Source: Thermoplasmata archaeon
GTDB taxonomy: Archaea; Thermoplasmatota; Thermoplasmata; Lutacidiplasmatales; UBA184
Assembly: GCA_021817245.1 (NCBI GenBank)
Contig: JAKAVQ010000005.1
Coordinates: 62,001 to 126,000, forward strand
Direction: 5' to 3'
Length of the DNA: 64,000 nt
In this document: positions 26,790-35,555 of the stretch, piece by piece
Layout of the letters: each line of letters opens with the position of its first letter
How positions within the stretch are numbered: the first letter of the stretch is position 1
Translations under genes and position numbers: made by a program
Notes under the pieces: generated by a model
What the model saw: only the letters and a program-made list of their open reading frames with translations
Told to the model about the DNA's origin: nothing
Databases searched by the model: none

Positions 26790-28208
26790 TTATGGGGTTT
26801 TTGCGGCGGAGGACGGCTCCGCCGTCCGGGGGGCGTCGGGGGCCGGGTCGCTGAGCGCGGGGCCAACCACGAGCACCGGTCGGGCAAACCTCCGGCGGTT
26901 GTAGGCCAGCGATGCCGCCGTCCAGAGCGGGAGCGAGACCAGAAGGGAAGCGCCGGCGACCAGGAAGACCAAGCGGTAACTCCCGTAGACGGACAGCACG
27001 CCCGAGAGCGCCGCGCCGAGCACCGCGGCCGCGCCCCCGAAGGCGCTGTTGACGCCGAGGATGCTGCCCGCGTCGCGTCCCTCAAGGCCTCGGAAGAGCA
27101 TCAGCGCGCTCGCGGTCGAGTACACCGCGATCGCGCCTCCGAGGACGGCGTAGACCAGCAAGTTCGCGTCGAAGGCCGCGTGGCGCGCCAGGACCGCGAA
27201 CGTGAACCCCGCCGTGGCCAGGTACCCGACCGCGCGCAGGTACGTCGCCCGCTGCACGAGCTTGTCGGCCCCGATCCGGTTCGACAGGCTGCCGGTGAAG
27301 GGAAAGAGCAGGGTCTGGGTGAAGTTGTTGGAGAGATTGACGAGGAAGATCGACGCCGCCGTGAGGCCCACGGCGTAGAGGTACGGCGTGTAGGAGATGT
27401 TGTAGAGATTCGCGGCGAGGTTGAACAGGAACGAGGCGGCGATGATCAACGGCAGCTCATGATGGAGCTCCTCCCGGGCCCAGGCCCGGAACCGCCGGAG
27501 CGGGCTGCGCCCCAGACGGGGCCGGTGAGGGAAGAACGGGATCGGGATGCGCAGTGCGATCACCACCCGGATGCGCGAGAACAGGCTTTCGGGGTGCCCC
27601 GCGACCTGGGCGGTCGTGAGCGTGCGCGGTGCCTCGCGGATCCCGAACCAGATCGCCACCGCGCTCGCGAGCGCGAGAGCCCCGAGGAGGTAGAGGAGGG
27701 TCAACAGGGCGTCGTTCGCGAGGGTCCAGAAGTAGCCGACCAGGAGGCCCGCGATCGAGCCGAGCATGCTCATCTCCTGGAACGACGCATAGGCATTCGC
27801 GCGATCGCGCTCGCTGAACTTCTCGAGGATCAGGAGGTTCGACGCGCTCGCGCCCGCGGGCGCCATGATGCCGATGACCGTGTAGATCGCGAACAGCGTG
27901 GGGATCGAGTGGACGTGCGTCAGGAGCAGGTAGAGGCCCGCGTATCCTGCGTAGTTGATCACCAGGAAGAGTCGGCGACGGGGGTAGCGGTCGGAGAGGT
28001 GACCCCAGACGAACGACATCAGGATGACGGCACCGTTGAACATCGTCGCGGCCAGCGCAACGTCCGCCCAGGTCCCGTGGAGCGGAATGAGGATCAGGAG
28101 GGGGAGCGCGACGCCGAAGCCCGCGGTCGCCGCGTTGATCGGCACGAACGCAAGAAGCCACGGCTCCGCCAGCAGCCGCTTCGGCCACGTTCGGAGCGAG
28201 ACCGCCAT
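26790..28208 (-). CDS. Major facilitator superfamily transporter
   Basis: A 472-residue membrane protein with about 12 hydrophobic helices and a charged central loop (residues 205-235). The MFS loop 2-3 motif is seen as GHLSDRYPRRR, and a matching one in the second half as GSLSNRIGADK. Drug or metabolite export is possible; the substrate cannot be read from the sequence. The ATG lies 31 bases after a TATA-like element centred at 28239, so it is nearly leaderless. Confidence 0.85.
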   Translation of the reverse strand: MAVSLRTWPKRLLAEPWLLAFVPINAATAGFGVALPLLILIPLHGTWADVALAATMFNGAVILMSFVWGHLSDRYPRRRLFLVINYAGYAGLYLLLTHVHSIPTLFAIYTVIGIMAPAGASASNLLILEKFSERDRANAYASFQEMSMLGSIAGLLVGYFWTLANDALLTLLYLLGALALASAVAIWFGIREAPRTLTTAQVAGHPESLFSRIRVVIALRIPIPFFPHRPRLGRSPLRRFRAWAREELHHELPLIIAASFLFNLAANLYNISYTPYLYAVGLTAASIFLVNLSNNFTQTLLFPFTGSLSNRIGADKLVQRATYLRAVGYLATAGFTFAVLARHAAFDANLLVYAVLGGAIAVYSTASALMLFRGLEGRDAGSILGVNSAFGGAAAVLGAALSGVLSVYGSYRLVFLVAGASLLVSLPLWTAASLAYNRRRFARPVLVVGPALSDPAPDAPRTAEPSSAAKTP

Positions 28209-28234
28209 CGTCCGAACCGGCGGCTACGGCCACC

Positions 28235-28243
28235 CTAATTAAG
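28235..28243 (-). promoter_or_regulatory. TATA-like box for the MFS gene
   Basis: CTTAATTAG on the minus strand, centred 31 bases before the ATG. A separate element, CTTATTAAG at 28317-28325, serves the divergent Lrp-like gene. Confidence 0.55.
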
Positions 28244-28366
28244 CCGAGTCCACTCGAGTGGAGGAAAAGCGTCCCGGCCGCGACGCTCACGGAAGCGAGG
28301 GGTGTTCCTCGACACGCTTATTAAGCCGCCCACTTCTGGCCGCGCGTCGAAGAGGGGTTGCGCGAC

Positions 28367-28600
28367 GTGGCCATCGGTTTCGTACTGATCAGCACGGCCC
28401 CCGCGAAGGAGCACGAGGTCTACACCGAGCTCCTGCGCGTAAAGGGGATCGTCGAGCTCCATCCCCTCTTTGGGGAATACGACCTCATCGCCAAGGTGGA
28501 GGCGGAGGACTTCAACGCGCTCGGCCAGCTCGTCGTCGACAAGATCCGCTCGGTGCCGGGCGTCATCGACACCAAGACCCTTACGGGCATCAAGTTCTGA
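28367..28600 (+). CDS. Stand-alone Lrp/AsnC ligand-binding (RAM) domain protein
   Basis: A 77-residue protein made only of the amino-acid-sensing domain of Lrp regulators, with no DNA-binding part: AIGFVLISTAPAKEHEVYTEL, GEYDLIAKVEAED, and VIDTKTLTGIKF at the end. Such proteins form rings and may modulate full Lrp proteins or enzymes. GTG 28367 is preferred over TTG 28358, since AGAGGGG lies about 10 bases before it. A TATA-like CTTATTAAG is 46 bases upstream. Confidence 0.85.
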   Translation: MAIGFVLISTAPAKEHEVYTELLRVKGIVELHPLFGEYDLIAKVEAEDFNALGQLVVDKIRSVPGVIDTKTLTGIKF

Positions 28601-28610
28601 AGGTAGGACC

Positions 28611-28946
28611 ATGTTGAATCTCGTTGCAGACTCGGTATCGATCGGCGCTTGGCAGTTTCTGACGATCCTCCTGCTCGTCTTCGGGCTGTTCCTGATCCTG
28701 GCGGGGATCTTCACGGCGTACTTCGGCAGCGGCAAGAGCCGGACGATCGGTGTGGCCCTGCTCGTCGTCGGACTGGTGGTTGGCCTGCTGGTGGGGTATT
28801 TCTACAGCGTGGGTACGCTCGGACACCCCGGCGGTGCCCACCCGCTCAGCAACCTCCTTGTCGAGTCGATCCTCGTGATCGTCGCGGCGATCATCGGTGC
28901 CCTGATCGCGGTCGGGATCTTCCTCGTCGCGATCATGAAGTCGTAG
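28611..28946 (+). CDS. Small membrane protein, three transmembrane segments
   Basis: A 111-residue protein of three hydrophobic helices (about residues 11-34, 42-62 and 82-108), with short polar loops and almost no tail. GGTAGGA just ahead of the ATG can serve as ribosome binding site. It lies 10 bases after the Lrp-like gene and is probably co-transcribed with it. Family unknown. Confidence 0.6.
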   Translation: MLNLVADSVSIGAWQFLTILLLVFGLFLILAGIFTAYFGSGKSRTIGVALLVVGLVVGLLVGYFYSVGTLGHPGGAHPLSNLLVESILVIVAAIIGALIAVGIFLVAIMKS

Positions 28947-28971
28947 GCCGGCACCGCACCGGCCCGGGTCC

Positions 28972-29823
28972 GTGGTGCGGGGCCCCGGGCGCCGTCTCGT
29001 CACCCTCTCCACCGACATCGGGGTGGCCTACGCCGCCCAGATGAAGGCCGTGCTCCTGCGCAGCGTCGCGGCGGGCACGGTCGTCGACCTCGCCCATGAC
29101 ATCCCCGCCCATGCCGTCCGAGAGGCCGCGTTCCTGGTGCGCGCGATGGCCGAGGGGTTTCCGGCCGGGTCGGTCCACGTCGTCGTGGTCGACCCGGGCG
29201 TCGGGGGCCGTCGGGCCCCGATCGCGATCAGGTGCCGGGACGGTTCGTACCTCGTGGGACCCGACAACGGGGTCCTCCTCCCGCTCGCCGAGCGGCTCGG
29301 CCGGCGCAAGGCAGTGCGGCTCGAACCCGGCCGTCTCGGCGGACCCGACCGCGTGGGCACCACGTTCGACGGGCGGGACGTCTTTGCGCCGGCCGCGGCG
29401 GCGCTCGCGACCGGGGTCCCCTTGCAGCGCCTCGGGCGCCCGATCGAACCGCTCGGCCTCGACCTCCCGGCCCCGCTCCGCGAGCCCGGCGGGTCCCGCG
29501 GAGAGGTCGTCCACGTCGACCATTTCGGCAATCTGGTGACGAACGTACCGACCGATTGGGCGCCGCCCCCCGGATCGCTCGTGCGGGTCCGGCTCGGGCG
29601 GGGGCCCATGCGGACCTTACGCCGCACGGCGAGCTACGAGGCGCTCGGACCGGGTCGTGCGGGCGTGCTCGGCTCGAGCTTCGGTTCCCTCGAGGTCGCT
29701 GTCGCCGAAGGCCGGGCCGACCGGCGGTTCCGAGTCCGGAGCGGCGCGGCGGTCCGGTTCTCCTGGCCGGTCGCCCGGCCGCCCCGGGGAAGGGTAAATA
29801 GCACGCGACCTAGACGCCGCTAG
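28972..29823 (+). CDS. SAM hydroxide adenosyltransferase (chlorinase/fluorinase-like, DUF62)
   Basis: Members of this family with hydroxide specificity split S-adenosylmethionine into adenosine and methionine. The 283-residue protein shows [18 protein letters not shown] (SAM-site Asp), [28 protein letters not shown], and [11 protein letters not shown] near the start of the C-terminal domain. The Asp-Arg-His set of the hydrolase subgroup looks plausible. GTG start, 25 bases after the membrane gene. The last residues are basic and reach into the dnaJ promoter. Confidence 0.88.
   Translation: MVRGPGRRLVTLSTDIGVAYAAQMKAVLLRSVAAGTVVDLAHDIPAHAVREAAFLVRAMAEGFPAGSVHVVVVDPGVGGRRAPIAIRCRDGSYLVGPDNGVLLPLAERLGRRKAVRLEPGRLGGPDRVGTTFDGRDVFAPAAAALATGVPLQRLGRPIEPLGLDLPAPLREPGGSRGEVVHVDHFGNLVTNVPTDWAPPPGSLVRVRLGRGPMRTLRRTASYEALGPGRAGVLGSSFGSLEVAVAEGRADRRFRVRSGAAVRFSWPVARPPRGRVNSTRPRRR
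29793..29802 (+). promoter_or_regulatory. TATA-like box for dnaJ
   Basis: GGTAAATAGC, 52 bases before the dnaJ ATG and inside the end of the upstream gene. It implies a leader of about 25 bases. Confidence 0.5.
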
Positions 29824-29848
29824 GGTCGGTGTTCCCACCATCGCACGC

Positions 29849-31000
29849 ATGCCGAAACGCGACTACTACGAGGTCTTGGGCGTACCGAAGGGTGCCTCGC
29901 CCGATGAGGTCAAGTCGGCGTACCGACGCCTCGCCCGCCAGTACCATCCGGACGTAGCGAAGGAGAACCCGAAGGTCGCCGAGGAGAAGTTCAAGGAGAT
30001 CTCCGAGGCCTACGAGGTCCTCGCCGACCCCCAGAAGCGGCAGCGCTACGACGCGATGGGGTTCTCCGGCGTGGAGACCGAGTTCGGCCCCGGAGGGTTC
30101 GGCTGGCAGAACTTCACCCATATGGGCGACCTCGAGGACCTGCTCGGGTCCTCCCCCCTCTTCCGACAGTTCTTCGGAGGGTTCGGAGGGCCGTTCGGGG
30201 GAATCGGTCGGACCCCAGCCCGTCGCGGCCACGACGTCGAGGTGACGGTCCGACTTCCTCTCTCCGCCGCGATCCGGGGTGCCCGTCCGACCGTAGAGGT
30301 CCCACGATCGACCCCCTGCGCCGACTGCCGCGGGACCGGTGCCCGCGACGGCACCGCCCTTGAGACGTGCCCGGACTGCCACGGCGAGGGCCAGGTACGG
30401 CGTGTCCAGTCGACCGGATTCGCGCAGTTGCTGACGATCGGAGAGTGTCCGCGCTGCCGCGGCACCGGCCGTCGCATCCTCGAGAAGTGCGCCACGTGCG
30501 GGGGAAACGGGCTCCGCACGTCGGTGGAACGGATCGAGATCACCGTGCCCCCGGGGATCGAGGATGGGGCCGTGCTGCGAGTGCCGGCGCACGGAATGGC
30601 CGGCCCCCGGGGCGGGCGGCCGGGAGATCTGTTCGTTCAGGTCGAGCTCGAACCGGTCGCGCACCTTCGCCGCGAAGGACGCGAAGTGTTCGCCGAGACG
30701 ACGATCCCGCTTGGGGTCGCGCTCCTCGGTGGGGAGGTGACGGTGCCGACGGTCGAGGGTCAGGCGAAGCTCTCGATCCCCGTCGGCACCCAACCCGAGA
30801 CGCCGTTCCGGCTGCGCGGGGAGGGTTTCCCCCGGATCGGCGGATCGAGCCGCGGCGATCTCATCGTGACGGTCCATGTCGAGATCCCCCGCTCCCTCTC
30901 GGGCCGAGAAAAGGACCTCGTGCGCGAGGTGTTCGGCACTGTAGGACGCCCGGCGGCCACGAAGCGGGAAACGCTGTGGCGACGCCGGAACGGCGGATGA
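29849..31000 (+). CDS. dnaJ: Chaperone protein DnaJ
   Basis: Co-chaperone that delivers substrates to DnaK. The 383-residue protein is a full type I DnaJ: J domain with the HPD motif in [10 protein letters not shown] (residues 33-35), a Gly/Phe-rich region (80-125), four CxxCxGxG zinc repeats ([32 protein letters not shown]), and the two C-terminal beta domains with GDLFV and GDLIV. DnaK and GrpE are not in the window. Overlaps the following methyltransferase by ATGA. Confidence 0.96.
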   Translation: MPKRDYYEVLGVPKGASPDEVKSAYRRLARQYHPDVAKENPKVAEEKFKEISEAYEVLADPQKRQRYDAMGFSGVETEFGPGGFGWQNFTHMGDLEDLLGSSPLFRQFFGGFGGPFGGIGRTPARRGHDVEVTVRLPLSAAIRGARPTVEVPRSTPCADCRGTGARDGTALETCPDCHGEGQVRRVQSTGFAQLLTIGECPRCRGTGRRILEKCATCGGNGLRTSVERIEITVPPGIEDGAVLRVPAHGMAGPRGGRPGDLFVQVELEPVAHLRREGREVFAETTIPLGVALLGGEVTVPTVEGQAKLSIPVGTQPETPFRLRGEGFPRIGGSSRGDLIVTVHVEIPRSLSGREKDLVREVFGTVGRPAATKRETLWRRRNGG

Positions 31001-31692
31001 GCGAGGCGGAGCGGCCCGGTTCCGACGAGCCGTACTGGACGGAACGCCCCCGGTCGCGGTCGGCTCCGACCGAGCGCCGCTTCCTGTATCGGGGCGAACT
31101 CCTCTCCTTCGCGGTCGACGCCGGGGTGTTCTCCTCCCACGGTATCGACCCCGGGACCGCGCTCCTGATCGAGAACCTCGTGCTGGCCCCGACCGACCGG
31201 GTCCTCGATCTGGGGTGTGGCTGGGGGGCGGTCGGTGTCGCTGCGGCCAAGGCCTGTCCGCGGGGACAGGTGATCCTGACCGACGTGAACCGCCGCGCCG
31301 TCCGCCTCGCGCGCCAGAACCTCGCCCGGAACCGTGTCGCGAACGCCGAGGTGCGGGTCGGCCCGTTCTTCGAGCCGGTCGCCGGCGAGCGGTTCGACGT
31401 GATCGTGACGAACCCCCCGTACCGCATCGGGCGGGAACGGATCCTCCGCCTCCTCGAGGAGGCCCCCGCGCACCTCGCCCCGGGCGGGCGGCTGCTCCTT
31501 GTCGGGAAGGGGAGCGAGGGGATCCGGTTCTACCAGGCGTGGCTCCGAGAGCACTGGTCCGGTCCGGTCGAGGTCCTTGGCCGCGGCTCGGGCTACCGCG
31601 TGCTCGAGGCCGGGGCCCGATCCGAGCCTCCGGCGGCCCGGGCCGCCCTGCCCGGGCGGCGCCGCTCGTCCTCCGGCGGCCGAAGTGCTTAA
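30997..31692 (+). CDS. Class I SAM-dependent methyltransferase (RsmC-like)
   Basis: A 231-residue protein with the SAM motif [15 protein letters not shown] (about residues 69-83), acidic LTDVN after strand 2, and the N6/N2-type catalytic VTNPPYR. The upstream stretch [20 protein letters not shown] is typical of RsmC/RlmG-like rRNA guanine-N2 methyltransferases. The C-terminal 30 residues are a basic, Ser-rich tail. Co-translated with DnaJ through ATGA. Confidence 0.87.
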   Translation: MSEAERPGSDEPYWTERPRSRSAPTERRFLYRGELLSFAVDAGVFSSHGIDPGTALLIENLVLAPTDRVLDLGCGWGAVGVAAAKACPRGQVILTDVNRRAVRLARQNLARNRVANAEVRVGPFFEPVAGERFDVIVTNPPYRIGRERILRLLEEAPAHLAPGGRLLLVGKGSEGIRFYQAWLREHWSGPVEVLGRGSGYRVLEAGARSEPPAARAALPGRRRSSSGGRSA

Positions 31693-31695
31693 AAG
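31687..31695 (+). promoter_or_regulatory. TATA-like box for the uS13-uS4-uS11-Rpo3 cluster
   Basis: GCTTAAAAG, overlapping the end of the methyltransferase gene. Transcription would begin near 31716, 70-80 bases before the likely uS13 start region. Confidence 0.55.
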
Positions 31696-31792
31696 GAAAG
31701 GTCTGCTCGGCGGCCCCGCCCTCGGACCGAGGGTCGAACGGTGGGCCTTGGCTCGCCCTAGACCCGGGGTCGACGGCGTACGATCCAGGGGA

Positions 31793-32517
31793 GTGAGACC
31801 GCGCCCAAGGAAGCGAAGGAGGCTCCGACCTCCCAAAACCCGGCTCCGAGCGAAGCGGCCGCCGCGCCCGCCGAGAAAGCGGGGAAGCGCGCCCCGTCGG
31901 CGAAGGGGAAGGAAGGCAAGGAGCCTAAGGACGCGAAGGAGGCGAAAGGCAAGGGTCGCCCCGGCGCCCCGGGCAAGACGACCAAGGTCATCCCCGACAA
32001 TCCGAACTTCCGCTACATCGTTCGCGTCGCGAACACCGATCTCGACGGTACCCGTCCGACCGCTCTCGCACTCACCGGCGTCCGCGGCGTGGGCCTCCGG
32101 CTCGCCGAGGTCGCCTGCCGCCTCGCGAACGTCAAGGCGGGGGAGATGATCGGCAACCTCCCCGAGAGCACGGTCGAGGGCATCGAGTCAAGGCTCGGCC
32201 AGCTCTCCACCACCGTGCCGCGCTGGATGGTGAACCATCCGCTCGAGCCGATCGTCGGAGATTCGATCCATTACATCGGGCCAGACCTCGAGACGCGGCG
32301 GCGGGACGATGTCAATCAGATGCGGATGGTGCGCAGCTACCGGGGGGTCCGTCACGAACGGGGCCAGAAGGTCCGCGGCCAGCGGACCCGCTCGAACGGC
32401 CGGACCGGCATGGCGGCGGGCGTCCTGAAGAAGGCCGCGAAGGAAGCCGCGGCGTCGAAGGAAGGGGCGCCCGCGGCGGCGCCGGCCGCTGCGGCCCCCG
32501 CCCCGAAGAAGGAGTGA
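31793..32517 (+). CDS. rpsM: 30S ribosomal protein uS13 with long basic N-terminal extension; start codon unclear
   Basis: The uS13 core is certain: FRYIVRVANTDLDGTR, ALTGVRGVGLRLAE, and the basic end GVRHERGQKVRGQRTR. The frame stays open back to a stop at 31759-31761. From there to 32089 it holds no ATG, GTG or TTG, and a start at 32089 would cut off the essential N-terminus. A GTG at 31793 behind AGGGGA would be in frame if one base were missing between 31796 and 31798. It would give a Lys/Ala/Glu-rich extension of about 60 residues. The C-terminus also has an Ala/Pro-rich tail. The end coordinate is firm; the start is a best guess. Confidence 0.8.
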
Positions 32518-32524
32518 GCGGTCC

Positions 32525-33130
32525 GTGGGCGATCCGAAGTTCCTGCGCCGCAGGTACGAGACCCCGAAGCACCCCTGGGAGGCCGGCCGCATGGAGGAGG
32601 AGCGCAAGCTCCTGCAGAAGTACGGCCTGAAGAACAAGCGCGAGCTGTGGAAGGCCCAGTCGGTCCTCCGAGGGTTCCGCCGGCAAGCGCGGGAGCTCCA
32701 GGCCCGCCTCCGGGCCGGCGAGCCCCAGGCCCGTCGAGAGACCGACCAGCTGCTCGGGCGGCTCGCCCGTCTCGGAGTCCTACCGGTCGGCACCCCGACC
32801 ATCGATGACGTTCTGGCGCTCTCCACCGAGGACCTGCTTCGGCGGAGGTTCGAGTGGGTCGTCTTCACCCGCGGTCTCGCTCCGACCCCGTTCGGGGCCC
32901 GCCAGTGGATCGTGCACGGCCACCTCAGCATCGGCGACCACCGGGTCACGCGCCCCGGCTACCTGGTCCCCTCACGGGAGGAAGCCCAGATCGCCTACAC
33001 GCCGACCAGCCCGCTCGCGAGCGACGAGCACGCGGTCCGGCTCGAGCTCCGGGAGCGGCTCTCCGCGCGCGGCGCTCCCGGCGAGGCCGTCGCAGCGGTC
33101 CCCGCGACCGAGGGAGGGGACCGGCCGTGA
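32525..33130 (+). CDS. rpsD: 30S ribosomal protein uS4
   Basis: A 201-residue archaeal S4, which binds 16S rRNA early in assembly. It starts [19 protein letters not shown], the archaeal signature, and carries the S4 RNA-binding domain at [19 protein letters not shown] and [20 protein letters not shown] start 7 bases after uS13. Overlaps uS11 by GTGA. Confidence 0.97.
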   Translation: MGDPKFLRRRYETPKHPWEAGRMEEERKLLQKYGLKNKRELWKAQSVLRGFRRQARELQARLRAGEPQARRETDQLLGRLARLGVLPVGTPTIDDVLALSTEDLLRRRFEWVVFTRGLAPTPFGARQWIVHGHLSIGDHRVTRPGYLVPSREEAQIAYTPTSPLASDEHAVRLELRERLSARGAPGEAVAAVPATEGGDRP

Positions 33131-33510
33131 CGAAGATCGGGATCGCCCACATTTTCGCGAGCTACAACAACATCCACATCACCGTCACTGACATCACCGG
33201 AGCGGAGACCCTCGCGAAGGCGACCGGTGGAATGGTCGTCAAGGCGGCGCGCGACGAATCGAGCCCGTACGCCGCAATGAAGGCCGCCGACCAGATCGCG
33301 GCGGCGATCAAGGAGAAGGGCTACGATACCCTCCACGTCCGCGTCCGTGCCCCCGGCGGCAACCGGTCGCGCTCGCCCGGTCCGGGCGCCCAGGCGGCGA
33401 TCCGCGCGCTGGCCCGGGCCGGGGTCAAGATCCAGCGGATCGAGGACGTCACCCCCGTTCCGCACGACGGCACGAAGCCGAAGGGCGGCCGTCGGGGTCG
33501 GAGGGTGTAA
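33127..33510 (+). CDS. rpsK: 30S ribosomal protein uS11
   Basis: A 127-residue platform protein of the small subunit. [33 protein letters not shown] and the Arg-rich end [11 protein letters not shown] are as expected for archaea. GTG start within the uS4 stop codon region (GTGA). Confidence 0.97.
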   Translation: MTKIGIAHIFASYNNIHITVTDITGAETLAKATGGMVVKAARDESSPYAAMKAADQIAAAIKEKGYDTLHVRVRAPGGNRSRSPGPGAQAAIRALARAGVKIQRIEDVTPVPHDGTKPKGGRRGRRV

Positions 33511-33513
33511 GCG

Positions 33514-34359
33514 ATGCCGGTCACGATCCAAGAGCTCTCCCCGCGGGCGACGCTCCTCGAGATGGAGGGCGTCACCGCCTCGCAGGTCAACGCGATCCGT
33601 CGGACGCTCCTCGCCGACCTCCCGAAGCTCGCGATCGAGGACGTGGAGTTCCACCTGGGCCCGATCCGCGACGAGGCGACCGGGAAGGACTACGACTCCT
33701 CGACCAGCATGTTCGACGAGGCCGTCGCCCTCCGCCTCGGACTCCTGCCGATCCCGACGGACCTCTCCCAGTTCCGCCGCAAGTCCGAGTGCACGTGCGA
33801 GGGGGCCGGCTGTCCCCACTGTCAGGTGATGTACTCGGTCGACAAGAAGGGGCCCTGCACGGTCTACGCGAAGGACGTCGTGCCGCTGGGGGACGCGTCG
33901 CTTGCGATCCTGGAGCCCGAGGTCCCGATCGTGCGGCTCGGCGCCCGCCAGGCGCTACTCGCCTACGCCACCGCGGTCGTGGGCACCGCGCGCGAGCACG
34001 CGAAGTGGCAGGTCGCGAACGGGGTCGGCGCGTTCCCGCGGCCCCACGTCCATATCGCCCGCAAGGAGGGCTGCTCGGAGGCCTGCCTGAAGCGCACCGC
34101 GGCGAGCTGCCCGGTCCGCATCCTCGAGTTCGCCGGCGGCAAGCTCTCGGTCACCGATGAACCCAAGTGCATCGACTGCGGCGCGTGCGAGGAGAGCTGC
34201 GAGCATGGGTCGGTCCGGGTCGAGCCGGACACCGAGCGCTTCTTCCTCCGCTTCGAGACCGATGGATCGCTCACAACGCGGGAAGCGCTTCGCTTCGCGC
34301 TGAAGGACCTCAAGCGGCGTCTCGAGGAGACCCGCGAGGCGATCCAGGCGATCCCCTAG
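33514..34359 (+). CDS. rpo3: RNA polymerase subunit Rpo3 (D) with zinc and iron-sulfur cysteine clusters
   Basis: Forms the assembly platform of archaeal RNA polymerase with Rpo11. The 281 residues include the alpha-like motif TASQVNAIRRTLLADLPKLAIEDV. A C-x-C-x4-C-x2-C group (ECTCEGAGCPHC) could bind zinc. A ferredoxin-like insertion follows: CSEACLKRTAASCP, then CIDCGACEESC, which retains a complete CxxCxxCxxxC set plus a more degenerate first set. So at least one [4Fe-4S] cluster is likely. Last gene of the cluster; its end overlaps pelota by 50 bases on the other strand. Confidence 0.96.
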   Translation: MPVTIQELSPRATLLEMEGVTASQVNAIRRTLLADLPKLAIEDVEFHLGPIRDEATGKDYDSSTSMFDEAVALRLGLLPIPTDLSQFRRKSECTCEGAGCPHCQVMYSVDKKGPCTVYAKDVVPLGDASLAILEPEVPIVRLGARQALLAYATAVVGTAREHAKWQVANGVGAFPRPHVHIARKEGCSEACLKRTAASCPVRILEFAGGKLSVTDEPKCIDCGACEESCEHGSVRVEPDTERFFLRFETDGSLTTREALRFALKDLKRRLEETREAIQAIP

Positions 34360-35422
34360 CCCGTTCGGGGCTCATCCAGTCGTAGCGAAGGATCGCACCG
34401 GTCCCCCCCAGCGCCGCCAACCGACGTCCCGCATCGCCGTCTTCCCGGACCACGAAGACCCGGGCCCGTGCCGTGCGGGCGCCGTCGAGGATCGGGGCGA
34501 ACTCGGGGTCGGTGAGGCGTCGATCGGAGACGAGCACGGTCTCCACGGCGCCGGCCTCGATCGCCTCGGCGACCTCCCGGGGTCCGACGGCGGCCCGCGT
34601 GCCGCCCGCAAGGGCGCGAATGAGCCGCTCGACGATCTCGGTCTCCTCGGCCGCCACGCTGCCGCGGAGCGCCTCGCTCGCTCGCCCGGACCGCAGGAGC
34701 TCGTCCACGCCGACCCGGCCGGATTCGGCCGTCGGGTAGACTCGGACCTTCTTCGCGAGGGCCGGGTCGACCTCGCCCAAACGGTGCAGGAGCTCCTCCT
34801 TCAGGAAACCGGGCCCGGCGAGGAGGATCGCCGACGCGGTCGGTCCCTCGCGGCGCAGGAGATCGGCGAGCTCGGCGACGTACGCCGAGCGGTCCTTCTC
34901 TGCCTGCTGGCCGCCCGCGTATCGCTTGCCGGCGAGCGTCCGTCGAACGTCCGCGACCGGCTCGATCGCCCGACCGCGCAGGCGAACGAGCGAGGAGTCG
35001 CCCCAGTCGACCGCGGCGAGAAGAAGGGTCGGATCCGCCCGTCCCGAGAGGCCTTCGTCGAGGACCGCCTGCTCTCCGCTCGAGAGGGCGGGCTTGTCCA
35101 GCGTCACCTCCTCGCCCTCGGCGAGGTCGAGCGTGTGGTGCCGGCCGATGTCGAAGGGGCCCTCCACGATCGGGCCGGTGATCCGCACGTGTTGGGAGAA
35201 ACCGTGGAACTCGACCTGCTCGGCTCGGACGGTGAGATATATCCTCCGGCGCGTGCGCTCCGCGCCCGAGACCTCCTCGGGCGCCTCGGGGTCGCGTCGC
35301 GTCGTCGACGCTCCGACCCGGTCGCCCGGCCGGACCAGTCGGGCCAGGCGCCAGAGATCGCTCGGCGTCTCCAGGCGCAGCCGCAGGCGGCCGGTCGTCG
35401 GATCGCGGTGAACGAGGCGCAT
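34310..35422 (-). CDS. pelA: Pelota (aPelota), ribosome rescue factor
   Basis: Rescues stalled ribosomes together with aEF-1A and ABCE1. The 370 residues match in order: N-terminal Sm-like domain (MRLVHRDPTTGRLRLRLETPSDLWRL region with RRRIYLTVRAEQVEF), central domain (LLLAAVDWGDSSLVRLRG) and C-terminal eL30-like domain (AVETVLVSDRRL). It lacks a GGQ motif, as pelota should. The C-terminus overlaps the rpo3 end by 50 bases; both reading frames look genuine up to their last few residues. Confidence 0.95.
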   Translation of the reverse strand: MRLVHRDPTTGRLRLRLETPSDLWRLARLVRPGDRVGASTTRRDPEAPEEVSGAERTRRRIYLTVRAEQVEFHGFSQHVRITGPIVEGPFDIGRHHTLDLAEGEEVTLDKPALSSGEQAVLDEGLSGRADPTLLLAAVDWGDSSLVRLRGRAIEPVADVRRTLAGKRYAGGQQAEKDRSAYVAELADLLRREGPTASAILLAGPGFLKEELLHRLGEVDPALAKKVRVYPTAESGRVGVDELLRSGRASEALRGSVAAEETEIVERLIRALAGGTRAAVGPREVAEAIEAGAVETVLVSDRRLTDPEFAPILDGARTARARVFVVREDGDAGRRLAALGGTGAILRYDWMSPERARGSPGSPRGSPRDAA

Positions 35423-35555
35423 CGCCCTCCCGTCCGTCGAGGACCCCGGCGGCTACAAGCGCGTTTCGGCGCGCGGGAAAGGACCCCGCCCTCGATTCGA
35501 TAGTCTTATCGCACATGCCGTGGGTCGGGAGGTCCATCCGGGGAGGAGGTAACCG

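Noticed and set aside
26652-28238. 528-residue open frame opposite the MFS gene and citrate synthase start
   Set aside because: Covers two certain genes on the other strand; its charged low-complexity product shows no motif.
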